From Datura wrightii (taxonomy: Eukaryota > Streptophyta > Magnoliopsida > Solanales > Solanaceae), in the NCBI GenBank assembly GCA_035772735.1, contig JASDFA010000003.1, positions 62,740,501 through 62,804,500 of the forward strand: DNA of 64,000 nucleotides, written 5' to 3'. The notes under the pieces were generated by a model that searched no databases, had not been told where the DNA came from, and was given only the letters and a program-made list of their open reading frames with translations. Numbering within the stretch: the first letter of the stretch is position 1; every line of letters begins with the position of its first letter. Of this stretch, positions 1-11,350 are shown piece after piece. A program made the translations under genes and the position numbers.

Positions 1-588
1 ATGAAATTAGATTGAAATCACATTTTAAATCATAATTTAAATTGAGACTTGCTTCATGAAATTAAGGAGAATTATGGGCATAAGTGTGGAAGAAATTCAC
101 ATTCATGGCCTCACATATGTGGGTAAGCTGAATCTACACCCTTCTTTGAAAGCCCAGGAGATTTGGGGAAGAACTTGATGATTTCTACACTTGATCTCCT
201 ATGGGATCCTCTAAACTTGCAAGCATGGGAAGGGAAGGGAATAGGCTAAACCCTCTTAGAACCCTCCTAACAAAGCTTAAAACGATGTATTTTAGCAGTT
301 AAGAGCTTAGGAATTACAAAATGGCCTTACTTAAATTGCAGGAAATTTTACACTACCAGATGTCACGACTCACACTAGGAGCCATACCTCCATACCACAA
401 CTCGTGGTTACCATCTGTAGCCACCACCATTTTTCCTGACTTTATGAAGTTTTCCACGAGTTAGACAATGACTCATACCACCAACCTGTGAGTCGTTAGC
501 TCCACTTGTGGTCACTACTTCTAAAATCCTTAGTTCCTCTTGACGGGTGCAGGCCACGACTCGTTGTGTCACACGACGGGTCGTGAAG
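1..588 (-). mobile_element. Ty3/gypsy LTR fragment (minus orientation)
   Basis: This stretch aligns by eye with 42790-43400, another minus-oriented LTR; for example both share GAGACTTGCTTCATGAAATT and the run of Gly-free AT-rich sequence around it. From about 360 on it carries many short near-palindromic words of the CACGACTCGTGG type, also seen in the other LTRs here. The homology stops near 588, where pol sequence begins directly, so the LTR tip and the polypurine tract are deleted. The left end runs off the window. Confidence 0.7.
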
Positions 589-3084
589 ACCGGATGTATC
601 AAAGCCAACTCCGCTAGTAGCTCTAACTCATAGGCCACTTTTCCAACACATCTCACAATCTGGTAGGACCAACATATCAGGGAATAAGCTTCACTATGTT
701 TACAAACCCCATTACCCCCTTCATGGGAGATACCTTCAAGAACACCCAATCATCAACTTCAAACTCAAGCTATCTCCGGCTAACATCAGCATATGACTTT
801 TGACGACTCTGGGCTATTTTCAGTCTTTCCCTTATAAGTTGAACTTTCTCCATACCCTCATGATCTGAATCTGGACCTATCAATGTAGCCTCACCTACCT
901 CAAACCAACCAATAGACGATCTACATCTCTGCCCATAAACAACATCAAACGTAGCCATCTAAATGTTGGAATGGTAGGTGTTGTTGTAAACAAACTTGAA
1001 AAGTGTTAAATGATCATCCCAACTACCTTTGAAGTCAATCACATAGGCTCTCAATATATCCTCAAGAGTCTAAATGGTTTTCTCAGCTTGACCATCCGTT
1101 TGCGGGTGGAAAGCTATGCTAAGCTCGACTTGAGTACCAAGTCCCTTCTTAAATGACTTCTAGAATTGTGAAGTGAACTGAGTATCTCTATCTGATATGA
1201 CATACAAGGGAACTCCATGCAAATGAACTAACTCCCGAATATACGATTTAGCATAATCCTCTACTAAGTTGGTAGTTTTGATTGGTAAGAAATGAGCTAC
1301 TTTAGTCAACCTGTCTACAATCACCCAAATAGAGTCATACTGTCGACATGCGAGGTAACCCTATGATGAAATACATAATGATCTCTTCCCACTTCCAAGT
1401 GGGGATGCTGATGTCTTGTAGCACACCTCCTAGTCTTTGATGCTCCACTTTCACTTGCTGACAATTCATACACGTAGCCATAAACTCCGCTATGTCCTTC
1501 TTCATGTTAGTCCACCAATAGACTTCCCATAGCCATGGTATATGTTGGTGGCACCTGGATGTATAGAATATCGGGAACCATGAGCATCATGCAACATCCG
1601 CTCCCTTAAATCATCAACGCCTAGAATACACAAACGATCCTGATATCGAAGTACTCTATCTCCTTCTTGCGACAAGACCTTTACCTTTTGATTCTGAATC
1701 ACTTCCTTCAACTTTACGAAAATAGGATCCTCATGATGTCTTGCCTGACCTCAGTCACCAAAGGGTATTCAGAACCATTCTAAACAATGACACCACCATC
1801 CGATGGATCAACAAGGCGAACTCTTAAACGAGCAAGCCTATGAACATCTTCCACTAGCTCCTTCTTTTCATCTTCCACATTATAAACACTCTCCATGGAT
1901 ATCCTGCTAAGAGTATCCGCCACCACATTATCCTTGCTCGGATGATAAAGGACACTCCAATCATAGTCTTTGAGAAGCTCTACCCACCTCTTTTGTCACG
2001 AATTCAGGTCCTTTTGAATAAACACATATTGAAGGCTCTTATGGTCTGTGAACACATCTACATGCACCCGTACAAATAATGCCTCCAAATCGTCAATGCA
2101 AACACCACTGCTAAAAATTCTAAGTCATGCATCGGGTACTTTTTCTCATGAGTCTTAATCTATCTAGAGGCATACGCAATGATCTTACCATGCTGCATCA
2201 ACACACAACCAAGACCAATCCTAGAGGCATTACAATGCACAACAAATCCATTTGTACCCTTACGTAGGGTCAATACTAGGGCTGAAGTGAGTCGACTCTT
2301 TAACTCTTGAAACCTCTTCTCACAAGCATCCAACCACTAAAATTTAACTTTCTTCTGGGTCAACTTAGTCAACTGTGCTGCAATGGATTAAAATCCTTCA
2401 ACAAACCTCCTATAGTCGCCAGCTAAACCCGTGAAACTCCTGATATCTGAAGGATTAACTAGTCTAGGCCAATTCTTTACAGCTTCTATCCTTTGAGAGT
2501 CCACTTACACACCTTCGCTTGATACCATGTGGCCCAAACATGCTTCTGAGTTCAGCCAAAACTCACACTTTCTAAATTTAGCAAACTAATGATGACCCTT
2601 AAGACTCTGTAGCACAATCCTCAAATGAGCATCATGATCCTCCTTGCTCAAGAATATATGAGAATGTCGTCTATGAAAACAATCACGAACATATCAAGTA
2701 TGGCTTGAACACCTTGTTATCCATAAAAGTTGCAGGACTATTGTTAGTCCAAAAGACATAACTACAAACTCATAGTGACCATACCAAGTCCTGAAGGCTG
2801 TCTTCAGGATGTCACTCTCCCTAACTCTGTGTTGGTGATAACTGGACTGCGGTCTATCTTTGAGAAGCACTTGGCACCTTAAAGATGGCCAGAGAAGTCA
2901 TCAATTTTGGGGAGGGGATACTTGTTTTTGATTGTAACCTTGTTCAACTATAGGTAGTCAATGCACATACGAAGAGATGCATCCTTATTTCGAACAAAAG
3001 GAACTAGTGAACCCCATGGGATTTGCTACGTCTGATGAACCCTTATCTAGGAGATCCTTCAACTGTTCTTTCAACTCCTTTAGC
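589..3084 (-). pseudogene. pol: Ty3/gypsy pol remnant (RT, RNase H, integrase), chromovirus-like
   Basis: Read on the minus strand from 3084 downward, this is a decayed pol. It begins inside the RT N-terminus (LKELKEQLKDLLD-like, then KGFIRPSKSPWG-like near 3010-3060). The RT catalytic box FIDDILIYS is near 2650-2690. RNase H / linker follows at 1900-2400 (DHKSLQYVF and LLKDYDWSVLYHPS-like), an integrase zinc region at 1502-1620 (H-x-x-H pattern in RYSIHPGATNIYHG), the integrase core at 960-1480, and the integrase C-terminus with GWFEVGEATLIGPDS at 770-958 and VAYELELLAELALIHPVF near 600-650. Stops and frame changes break it many times. It is truncated at the RT end by the pararetrovirus at 3085 and at the integrase end by fusion to the LTR fragment. 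It encodes no functional enzyme. Family assignment to Tekay/Del-type chromoviruses is inference from motif spacing. Confidence 0.85.
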
Positions 3085-3202
3085 TACCATTTAACGGATC
3101 GTAGAAAATAACTTAGAAGTTAATTACAAAGGAATGAGCAAAATAAAATAAAATACTGCAAGTAGTAATAAAGTAGAAGAAAAAGATACTTACAAAGAGA
3201 AG

Positions 3203-3376
3203 TTTATTGATAAGAAGGAAAACTAGAGAACAAAGAGAGGTTTGGGAAATTTGGAAGTGAGTGTAGTGTTTTCCGAATGCCCCTCTTAATACAAGGTGAA
3301 GGTCTTAAATAGACCTCAATATGATGAGTCAACTAATTACTACCTGCTATCTATATACATGTGTCCACACGTGGCA
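3203..3376 (-). promoter_or_regulatory. EPRV promoter and polyadenylation region (full unit, 3' copy)
   Basis: Reading the minus strand: a G-box CACGTG (3368-3373), a W-box core TTGACT (3327-3332), a TATA-like TATTTAAG (3304-3311), and AATAAA (3203-3208) about 100 nt downstream of the TATA. This order (promoter, short transcribed leader with a poly(A) signal, then the tRNA primer site) is how caulimovirids make terminally redundant genomic RNA. The box assignments are pattern matches, not evidence of activity. In this position the segment would act as the 3' end of a transcript crossing the full unit. Confidence 0.6.
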
Positions 3377-3394
3377 AATTTAATTTTACACGGA

Positions 3395-4931
3395 TGTATT
3401 TAAAAGATGTCTTCATCTTCTTGAAACTTGATTTCCTTGAAATTTGATATTTGTCCTGATGTGACCTTGGAATTTGATGAAGATTCGTCTTCATCTGCAT
3501 GGGAGTCTGTAGAGATTCCATTTTATCCTGATGTTGCTTGTCTTTTTGCTACATCGTTTTTTGGGTGGATTCCTAGGGGGTCCACTGGTTTTGATTGTAG
3601 TAGCTTTTCATTTTTCTGAAAGGATAGTCTAGCCACCTCCTTTAGTTGAGAAGATAAGCTTGAGCTATCCCTTGCGGATTTAGCATGTCTCCATTGCTTG
3701 GTTCACTTGTATGAGAGGATGCAGTATCTAATAATTCGATTATCTATTTTTGTTGGGTATCTTTTTTCAAATTTGACAAGGCCTGCTGGAGCCTTCTTTT
3801 TAATTCTTCCTTGGACAGTTGGGAATCCTGTCGTAATGAAGAACTTGAAGTTTCCTTATCTTCCTGGGGTGTTGGTGCCCTGCCTTTGATTTTGATGGTC
3901 TTACTAAGATATTTAATCCTTTCAATCTCATGAATATCAAAGGACCAACTGATAATATATGAAATTCTTTTTGCAATAAAAAAACTTACACAATTTAATA
4001 TTTTCTAGTAGGGTAGAAATATTCTGCTCTACCTGAAATTTTTCAAATAGTGTTTGAAAATGTTTTGAAAATACCTGTTTATTTCCTCCGAATTGGTTCC
4101 ACCATTCGTAAAACCATCTGGGAATGATCGCGCTTTTCATTTCTTCTGAATACTTGACAAACCAAGAGTGAGTGTTGGGCCTTAGATACATAAAGTTATA
4201 CCAGGCTACCTTATAATCATACCAGTTGTATGTCTGGGGTCTATGGGTTCTTCATAGGGGAATGGGTGTATTCATATGATCTACAAACCATTCAAACGGA
4301 CTTAAAAATACTTTTAATTGTGAACTTTGAGTATTGAATACTGTCAAGATTATCCGTACATTTTAATTTATGCTCAATTTTTACTGAATCGGTGTCTGCT
4401 AAAATGAACTCATAATACCTTCGGGTTTTAAGGGGATCATCTGTCTCCACATAATTCCAATTTGTGTAGCAGGGTTTTAGTAACACGGGTACTCCAAAAC
4501 CTTCATATTTTTTATCGAGGGCCATGATCGGCAGTACCTGTAAAACTGTTAGCTCAAACTGCTGTTTATTTGGAATATTTTTCTCCATTTTCTTTTCAGG
4601 AGTCGCTGGCAGAACTGCCTGAGAGTATGTCTCTGGTGGCTTCATTTCATAGTTGTCCTTGGTTTGGATAGAGATAGTTTTGTCGCCTGATGAAGAGTCT
4701 CCTTTAAAAACTGATTTTAATGGTTGTAATCTAGTCTGACTAGTTATGTGTTCCTTTAATGGGGACGGAATAGTAGCTTTTGGCAAATATGGGAATTCTA
4801 CCAAAACTGAATATTTATTTTCTGGTTTTGGTTTTTCCTCTTCTTTGAAGGGTCTTTTCATTATTTCTTCTGGATTGAAAGGCTGAAATGGAGGCCTCAA
4901 GGGCCTTATACCTGGTGTTCCGGGTCTTATT
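3395..4931 (-). pseudogene. EPRV ORF4, transactivator/inclusion-body-like protein (full unit), broken
   Basis: This is the last ORF of the viral unit, downstream of RNase H. The equivalent ORF in locus 2 starts at an ATG; here that codon is ATA (near 4931), so the longest open piece starts internally at 4900. It reads to 4292, where an extra T in a T-run shifts the frame. The homologous sequence continues in another frame (4191-3937, with WFVKYSEEMKSAIIPRW and FYEWWNQFGG), then a Lys/Glu-rich, coiled-coil-like tail to about 3395. Conserved aromatic-rich segments and its position after RNase H fit the transactivator (TAV) class of caulimovirid proteins, which promote reinitiation on polycistronic RNA and form inclusion bodies. 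The functional call is by position and resemblance only. Confidence 0.7.
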
Positions 4932-4947
4932 TAGTTCCCTGTAGAAA

Positions 4948-7900
4948 TTACCTAGTCAAAAAATCTGGGAGAGAATTATTTTCTCCTTGTATAAACTCGA
5001 TTTGAAAATCAAAGCTGGATAACAAAGTCTGCCATCTGGCAAATATTTGTTTAGAAACCAGATTTTTTACATCTTTTTGTAAAACATCTTTGGCTGCTTT
5101 GCAGTTTACTCGTAGTAAAAGTTCTTTATTTATTAGATCGTCTTGAAATTTTGTAATACATAGCACTATAGCCAGAATTTTCTTTTTAATGGTGCTGTAA
5201 TTTTTCTGAGTATTATTCCAGATTCTTGAAGTGAATCTTACTAATTTATTTGGGGTTTTCTAGGGAGATTTTTTTTTTAAGGATGCCTCCATATCCTATG
5301 TCTGAGGCGTCAGTTTCTACTATCATGAATGCCCCTGGATGTGGTATTCCTAGGCATGGGAGTTTTTGAACTATTGATTTTATTTTTCGGACTGTCTCTG
5401 TTTGTTCTAATCCCCATGGGACTGGATCCTTCTTAAGACGCTGATAAAGAGGCTTACAAACCTGTCTAATATTTGGAATAAAATCTGCAACATAATTGAG
5501 ACTTCCTAAGAATCTCTGAAGTTGAGTTTTATCAATTAATTCATCTGAAAATTTGGATGAGAACTCTATGGCTCTACAAATGGGTTTATAGGTTCCTTGA
5601 TATAAATCATGACCAAGGAATCTAATAGCAGTGTGGAATAATTTAATTTTTTTAGCGCTTACTACTAATCCGTTTTGCTTAACAACTTTTAAAAAGGTTT
5701 GGATATGTTTGAAGTGCTGATCAATATCTTCTGAGTATATTAAAACATCATCTATGTAGACTCTAGAAATATGACTATGTGGATTAAATATGTTGTTCAT
5801 TATATTCTGAAATTCAGACGGTGCAATTTTTAATCCGAATGGCATTATATTCCATTCATATTGTCCGAAAGATACATTAAAAGCTGTTTTATATTTATCT
5901 TTTTCTGCTATCTGTATTTGCCAAAATTCGGATTTCATATCGAACTTACTATAAATGTTAGCTTTATAAGTTCTTTTAAGAAGATCTCTTTTATTGGGTA
6001 TTGGATATCTGATCCATTTTAAAACTTTGTTAAGGGGCTTATAATTAATGACTAGCCTTGGGGCCCCTCTCTCTTTTTCCGCACTATTATTGACATAGAA
6101 TGTTGAACAACTCTATGGTGACTTGGAGAGTCTAATAATCTTTTTATCAAGTAAATCATTGATTTCTTTCTTACAATATTCGATTAACTCCTGATTCATT
6201 TCAATAGGTGTTTCCCTAGTAGGGATATTCTTTTCGTTGAATCCCTCAATATATGGTAAGTCAATAATATGGCGTTTCCTATCCCAAAAGGCATTAGGAA
6301 ATTCTGAACAGACTTCTCGTTCTATGAATTCTTGTAGGCTTTTAATTTTTTCTTCTACCTTCGGATCTTTTAAAGCGGATTCAATCCGTTTAAATTTTAT
6401 CTCGTCCTTTAAATAGTTTATTTGTTGGGAAAGCATATTTATCCTAAAGATAGTTTTTTCTTTTATAATTTCACTTTCTTCTTTTGACATATTATTTAGG
6501 TAGGGAAAAATGATATTTGTTCCTAGAGCAGTGGTGTGGATGCTGTCTAAATCAGCGACACAGGGTTTTATTTGGGTTATAAAAGGGGTGCCTAATATTA
6601 TTTCTTCATTTATATCTTTAGTTATTACAAAATCATTAATAAAGCAGATTCCATTATTGCATATGTGTGCCTTATGGAGCTTATAATTTATTTTGAGTCT
6701 TTCACATGTCGCGGAGAATAACCGCGTTGTACTTTTTTCAAGGTACTTATTAGGGATTATTCCTTCAATAATGCAGTTCTGGTCTGCACCTGTGTCTAAA
6801 AATGCAATTCTGTGAATAGTATAATTTTTATTTATAACCAATGTGATAAGTATATGCCAGCTCTGGGCTTTAACTATTGCAATAGTTTTTACCCCTGATT
6901 TACCTTCTAGAGAGCTCCCTAGAGGCTCATCTTTTTCTTCACTTTTTTCTAATTTTGATGTTTCTCCTGGTTCAGATCGATACAATTCAGATTCTTGCGT
7001 TGGTTCTAGTTCATTTAATAGTTTATTAGCAAGGGCATCTGTTTCTCGCTTGTTAAGTCTTTTCTTAACTTCTTTGACTTCATTTTTAAAATGTAATAAT
7101 TCAGTTTGAAGATCTTGTACTGTTGTACTAGACCTTTTTTCTGTAAATTTATTTAGTACATTTTTCATATTAAAAGGCTCAACTGTTTCTTTGTCATGTT
7201 GTTGGTTAAGAACTATATTTTTTAATTCTATTAAATATTTTCTTTTAAGATCTTTATCTTCAATATGATCAATCATATCAAAGAAGATTTCCTTGTTATT
7301 ATTGGTAATGACATTTACTGAGTTGCTATCACAGGTGCAGATTGCTCCCGTACATCCACAATGATCAGTTGAGTCACTATTGTCAGAACTATATGCTATA
7401 TTAAGCTGGTCTTCATCACTAAAACTTTCTTCAGGGAAAGAATTATTGTCATATTCTTCAAGAATAGAATATAATCTATCTTTTATTTCTGGCTCAAGCT
7501 CTAACATATTGATCGTATCCTTCTTTTTATTAGGGACCTTACAATCCTTAGCCCTATGGCCAAATTTTCCACAATTCCAACACTTATCATTATTTCCTTG
7601 AAAGCCACCTTTGTTGGCTTGTCGTTTGTGCCTTTTATATCTTTTTCTGTAATGATGGGGTTTTTCAGATTTATTTTTATAGTGCTTGTGTCTTCTTTTA
7701 ATTTTCTTGGATGCCTCTTTTGAAGGGGCAGACAACTTGATGTAACCGAAATCTTGACAAAAGCTTCCTATTTCTTTTTTGGATATTTTATTATCCTTTT
7801 TAAGTTGATTTTTAATCTTCATATCTGTACATAATTCAAATCCTGTGACATTTATAAAACTTATAAGGTCGTCATAGGTTAATTGGCTATAAGGAATTTT

Positions 7901-9415
7901 TCCATCAAATCTATCTTTTAAATTTATTCTAACCTTTTCAGCGAATAATGTTGGTAAACCACTTATGAATTTTTCTTTCCAATAATCATGACTACAGTCT
8001 TCTCTGACCATAACCTTGTTGAGGAATACATCCTTATACCATCGAAAATCGTCTAACTTTGGGCAAGATAGGTTAAATAGTATTTCTAAACTCCTGTCTT
8101 GAAAAAGTTGAGGTTCTCCTATAAAATGTTTTGCTATACTATAAATTAAGGTAGCGGTGGCGTCTTCTACGCATAGATTTTCAAAAGTTTATCCTGTAGA
8201 TTCAGTCTTAATAACTTGAGTGATGGTTGTAGCATTTGTTACACTATTTCTATTATCTTTAGTGAGATAATTATCCCACCAATATTTTAATGTCCCTGTA
8301 AATCCAGATATAATTAGAGTGGCAGCTTGTTTATCTGTGCAGTTTTTCATTTTATAGGCCGTAATGGCCATTCCTATTTCATGTAACTTGTTGTATATCT
8401 GATATTCTGCAAGTCCATCAATATTCCATTCAGCAATTTCATTTCCAGAGTGTGAAGTATGAGATAAAAATTCATTTTTATCATACTGCATATCCGGAAA
8501 TGAGGGTTTATTATAATAATTCTTTTTGATGGAATATTCAGAGCTTAACTTATTAATGTCGTTATCAGACTTTTCGGATATTGTTCTTATGACCTTATCA
8601 TCTTTTAATTTTGATTCATCCTTTAATTTTAATTCATTCTTTAATTTTAATTCAGCCTTTAACTTTTCGTTAATCTTTTCTATAAGATCATCTGTGATTT
8701 CAAACTTTTCTTGAAATTTGGGGAATTTATCTTTGGAAAATTCTGGTAATTTAAATATCGGATGGGTTTCTAATTTTTTATTATTGTAGGAAGGGCTAGA
8801 TTTATCTTTGAAAATTGATTTATTATCAGTCTTAAGGATCTGATTAGAGACTACGTATAGTAATTGATTAGTGTAATTGTTTTGTTGAATTAATCTATTT
8901 ATATCTTTATTCTTAGGATCACCTTGGGTGTCTACTATATCAATTTTAAAAGGTGTAGCTGTGACAATTCTACCATCTATTGGTAAACTAATTTCCTCTA
9001 GTGGGGGAATTATAGATTCAACCACCTTAGTTTTGGTATGCCATTTATTAACAATCATGCTCAATGATTCCTTTTGATCATCCAATTTTCCTGTATACTC
9101 ATACCATTTAAAGAACTCTATATTGCATCTCATCCTTTTCATATGGGCGCACCATTTTTTCCTAAATGTTAATCTTTCTTTTAATGAATATTTTTCTGCA
9201 TACCATTGCCTTTTTATGCTATTTTCTGGATCTAACCAGAGTTTATCTAAATATTCAAAGTCTGGTTCGAACTCCTCATCATATCTAATCATACATAAAG
9301 AGTCTCTTACTTCTAGCATCTCACTAGCTGTGGGACTTGTTCTTTTGGTAATTCTAGGTTCATATTCAACCTTATGAGTTGTTTCAGAGAAATCTACTCC
9401 CTTTAGTTTTTTTCT
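4948..9415 (-). pseudogene. EPRV ORF3, fused gag/coat - protease - RT - RNase H polyprotein (full unit), broken
   Basis: The order along the minus strand is: an N-terminal region from about 9415 (overlapping the movement-protein end, with an A-run indel near 9413); a Lys/Glu/Leu repeat segment near 8610-8670; a coat-like region; a basic stretch followed by a CCHC knuckle CWNCGKFGHRAKDC (about 7541-7582); an acidic linker; an aspartic protease with DTGAD (about 6785-6800); RT with VYIDDV (about 5744-5761); and RNase H ending in LPDFLTR at 4948. The catalytic motifs of protease and RT are preserved. Breaks: a stop at 8189-8191, a stop at 6113-6115, and a frameshift near 5240-5246. Locus 2 has sense codons at the two stop positions, so these are copy-specific decay. 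CCHC, protease and RT in one frame is a gag-pol fusion, unlike the separate ORFs of caulimoviruses proper. Confidence 0.9.
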
Positions 9416-9430
9416 CTACGTCTTCAAGTG

Positions 9431-10326
9431 TTACCTCCTTTTCTTCTTGCGTTTTTGAAATGAAGGTCTCGAAAAGGACATTCTTTTACTTGAAGAAGCA
9501 TGACTAAAGGATTGGGATCTTAGAAATTTTAAATCTATAGATCCATCCGGAAATTGTATTACCTGCTCAATGGTTGAATTATCTTCCTCAATTTCCGGCT
9601 CCGTTATGGAGTCAAAATGCCAAATATCCTTTACTAACACATCATCCCATTTTATCATTTTTGGGACGAAAATATTATTGTGATTGTGATTGGCTTCCAT
9701 AAGCATGGTAACCCCTTTGTTACTTACTATTTTTGCTTTTGGAGCTAGGGTAGTTTTCATTAGCCTGTAATATACCCTGTATATTATGGCTATTTCTCTT
9801 GTATTTTCTTTGCTATTCATGTTTTTTGTTTTAACATTTAATGTTAAGGTATCCATAACATTTTGATCATTAATATCTATAGAAAAATTAGGATAACATT
9901 TAAAATATACCGGGCCATTAGCTAGGTTACTTTGTAATACTGCTAGTAATGAATCATCAAAGTTTAGTAACCTATTGTCTGTTAATAGAAGACATATAGG
10001 CACGTCTAAGCCTAATCGATACAATGGTTTAACCGCGACCTGGACAAGTCCTATGTGAAGAAACTTATAGTTTTTCCTATATCTGTTAATGTCTTTAGCT
10101 GCTAATAGTTTAATAGTCTCAATAGACTTATTAATAGCGACCATAGATTCAGAGATTTTAATATTATAATTTTTAATAAAATTAAAGTGTCCAGTCTTAT
10201 ATGCCTTTTCAAAACGTTCCTTTGGGATATTCCAATTTTGTAAAATGTTCTCTATCTTAGCTATTTTAGTAGTTGTGGCAGAAATATTAATACTATTTAT
10301 TATGTTCTGATTTCAGAGATATCCAT
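9431..10326 (-). pseudogene. EPRV ORF2, cell-to-cell movement protein (full unit), frameshifted near start
   Basis: This resembles the 30K-type movement proteins of caulimovirids; visible landmarks are VQVAVKPLYRLGLDVPICLL and the later LDVP/NFDDS context, with a basic C-terminus (RKKKRR). The natural start is the ATG at 10324-10326, which overlaps the stop of the upstream small ORF as TAATG. One T is missing at 10311-10313 relative to locus 2, so translation from that ATG ends after a few codons. The long open piece therefore starts internally at 10144 and ends at 9431. The family function is binding nucleic acid and modifying plasmodesmata. The 3' end overlaps the start region of ORF3. Confidence 0.85.
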
Positions 10327-10631
10327 TAAAAATGTGCAGATAGTTTTAACTGAATAATTAATATATTATCTAATTGTCTTCTTTGTATAGACAAATTATG
10401 ACTAACAAAACATAATTCATTATATAACCTTATTAGATTGTCAAGAATTAATTTTCTCGTTATTTTTCTAGAATAATTATCCAGAGTATCTGATGGTATT
10501 AGTTTTTTATAATAGTCTACGTTCTTTAATATTTCTATTCTATTCTTTTTATAGTAACTTTGATTTTTTAAACATATCCATTTTCTCCTATTGTAGTATT
10601 TTATTTGTTCTGTAAATGGATGTGTAAGCAT
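10326..10631 (-). CDS. EPRV ORF1, small 101-aa protein upstream of movement protein
   Basis: An intact 101-residue ORF, rich in Lys, Tyr, Asn, Leu and Ile, with a helical/coiled-coil-like C-terminal half. I do not recognise a domain. It precedes the movement protein, its TAA stop overlaps the next ATG by one base (TAATG, 10324-10328), and the homologous region in locus 2 (41140-41440) is present but has lost its frame. The overlap suggests coupled translation from one viral RNA, as with other caulimovirid ORFs. The start chosen is the only ATG near the 5' end of the open frame. Confidence 0.6.
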   Translation of the reverse strand: MLTHPFTEQIKYYNRRKWICLKNQSYYKKNRIEILKNVDYYKKLIPSDTLDNYSRKITRKLILDNLIRLYNELCFVSHNLSIQRRQLDNILIIQLKLSAHF

Positions 10632-11038
10632 AAATTCTAATATAATACAAAGTATTCGGGGGAATGTTAGTACTATCCTGGGGACAATATCTACTTTAGA
10701 TGTTACTCCTTAATAGTTATTTCTTTGTGAAGTATTTACTGGTTATCTTATCTAATTTCTTTTATCTTATTCCTTTAGGTCTGGTGACGGGAACACCATC
10801 TGGGTCCGGCTCTAGTAGCAAAACTTTAGAGCTAATCCAACGGAGAATACAGGCTTGCCAACGTCTACACCATGAATAAACGGTTACCCAACTTAAGGAA
10901 TAAAACCAAGAAAATAGAGTAAGAGTATCAGCAAAACTAGACACAGAAATAACCGCTTAAGAACAACATAATTTCGACTGGCTCTAGGATAGTATGAAAA
11001 TTTAGCTACCCCAACTCAAACTCCTCCCGGCCAACATG
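10632..11038 (-). other. EPRV leader (full unit)
   Basis: This is the noncoding stretch between the primer-binding site and ORF1. It includes a 60-codon ORF (10762-10944) that may be only one of the short uORFs usual in caulimovirid leaders; I cannot call it a gene. The 68-nt segment next to the primer site reappears as a palindrome in locus 2. Confidence 0.7.
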
Positions 11039-11050
11039 GCTCTGATACCA
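11039..11050 (-). promoter_or_regulatory. tRNA-iMet primer-binding site of EPRV
   Basis: The minus strand reads TGGTATCAGAGC, complementary to the 3' end of plant initiator tRNA-Met. This is the classical minus-strand DNA start in caulimovirids and many plant LTR elements. It marks position 1 of the viral unit. Confidence 0.9.
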
Positions 11051-11350
11051 TTTAACGGATCGTTGAAAATAACTTAGAAGTTAATTACAAAGGCAGGAGC
11101 AAAATAAAATAAAATACTGCAAGTAGTAATAAAGTAGAAGAAAAAGATACTTACAAAGAGCTGTTTATTGATAAGAAAGAAAACTAGAGAACATAGAGAG
11201 GTTTGGGCAATTTGGAAGTGAGTGTAATGTTTTCCGAATGCCCCTCTTAATACAAGGTGAAGCTCTTCAATAGACCTCAATATGATGAGTCAACTAATTA
11301 CTACCTGCTATCTATTTACATGTGTCCACACGTGGCAGATTTAATTTTAC
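11051..11350 (-). promoter_or_regulatory. EPRV promoter/leader of tandem second unit, TATA damaged
   Basis: This region is homologous to 3085-3376. The G-box CACGTG is kept (11329-11334). The TATA position reads TATTGAAG (11265-11272) instead of TATTTAAG as in the other copies. Because it sits directly upstream of a complete unit, it is the only promoter copy placed to drive a full-length transcript of the unit at 3085-11050. Confidence 0.6.

Noticed and set aside
3428..3889. 63-codon plus-strand frames repeated at 3428, 3698, 11389, 11659, 34217 and 34487
   Set aside because: They recur only because the EPRV ORF4 3' region recurs; they are antisense to it, and the decaying viral frame explains the similarity.
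6843..7109. 88-codon plus-strand frame, also at 37584-37850
   Set aside because: Antisense shadow of the acidic linker of EPRV ORF3 (Glu/Lys-rich coding gives Ser/Leu-rich antisense).
10762..10944. 60-codon frame in the EPRV leader
   Set aside because: It ends in a suggestive PDPDGVPVTRPKG, but locus 2 is truncated within it, so conservation cannot be tested. Leaders of this family often have chance uORFs.
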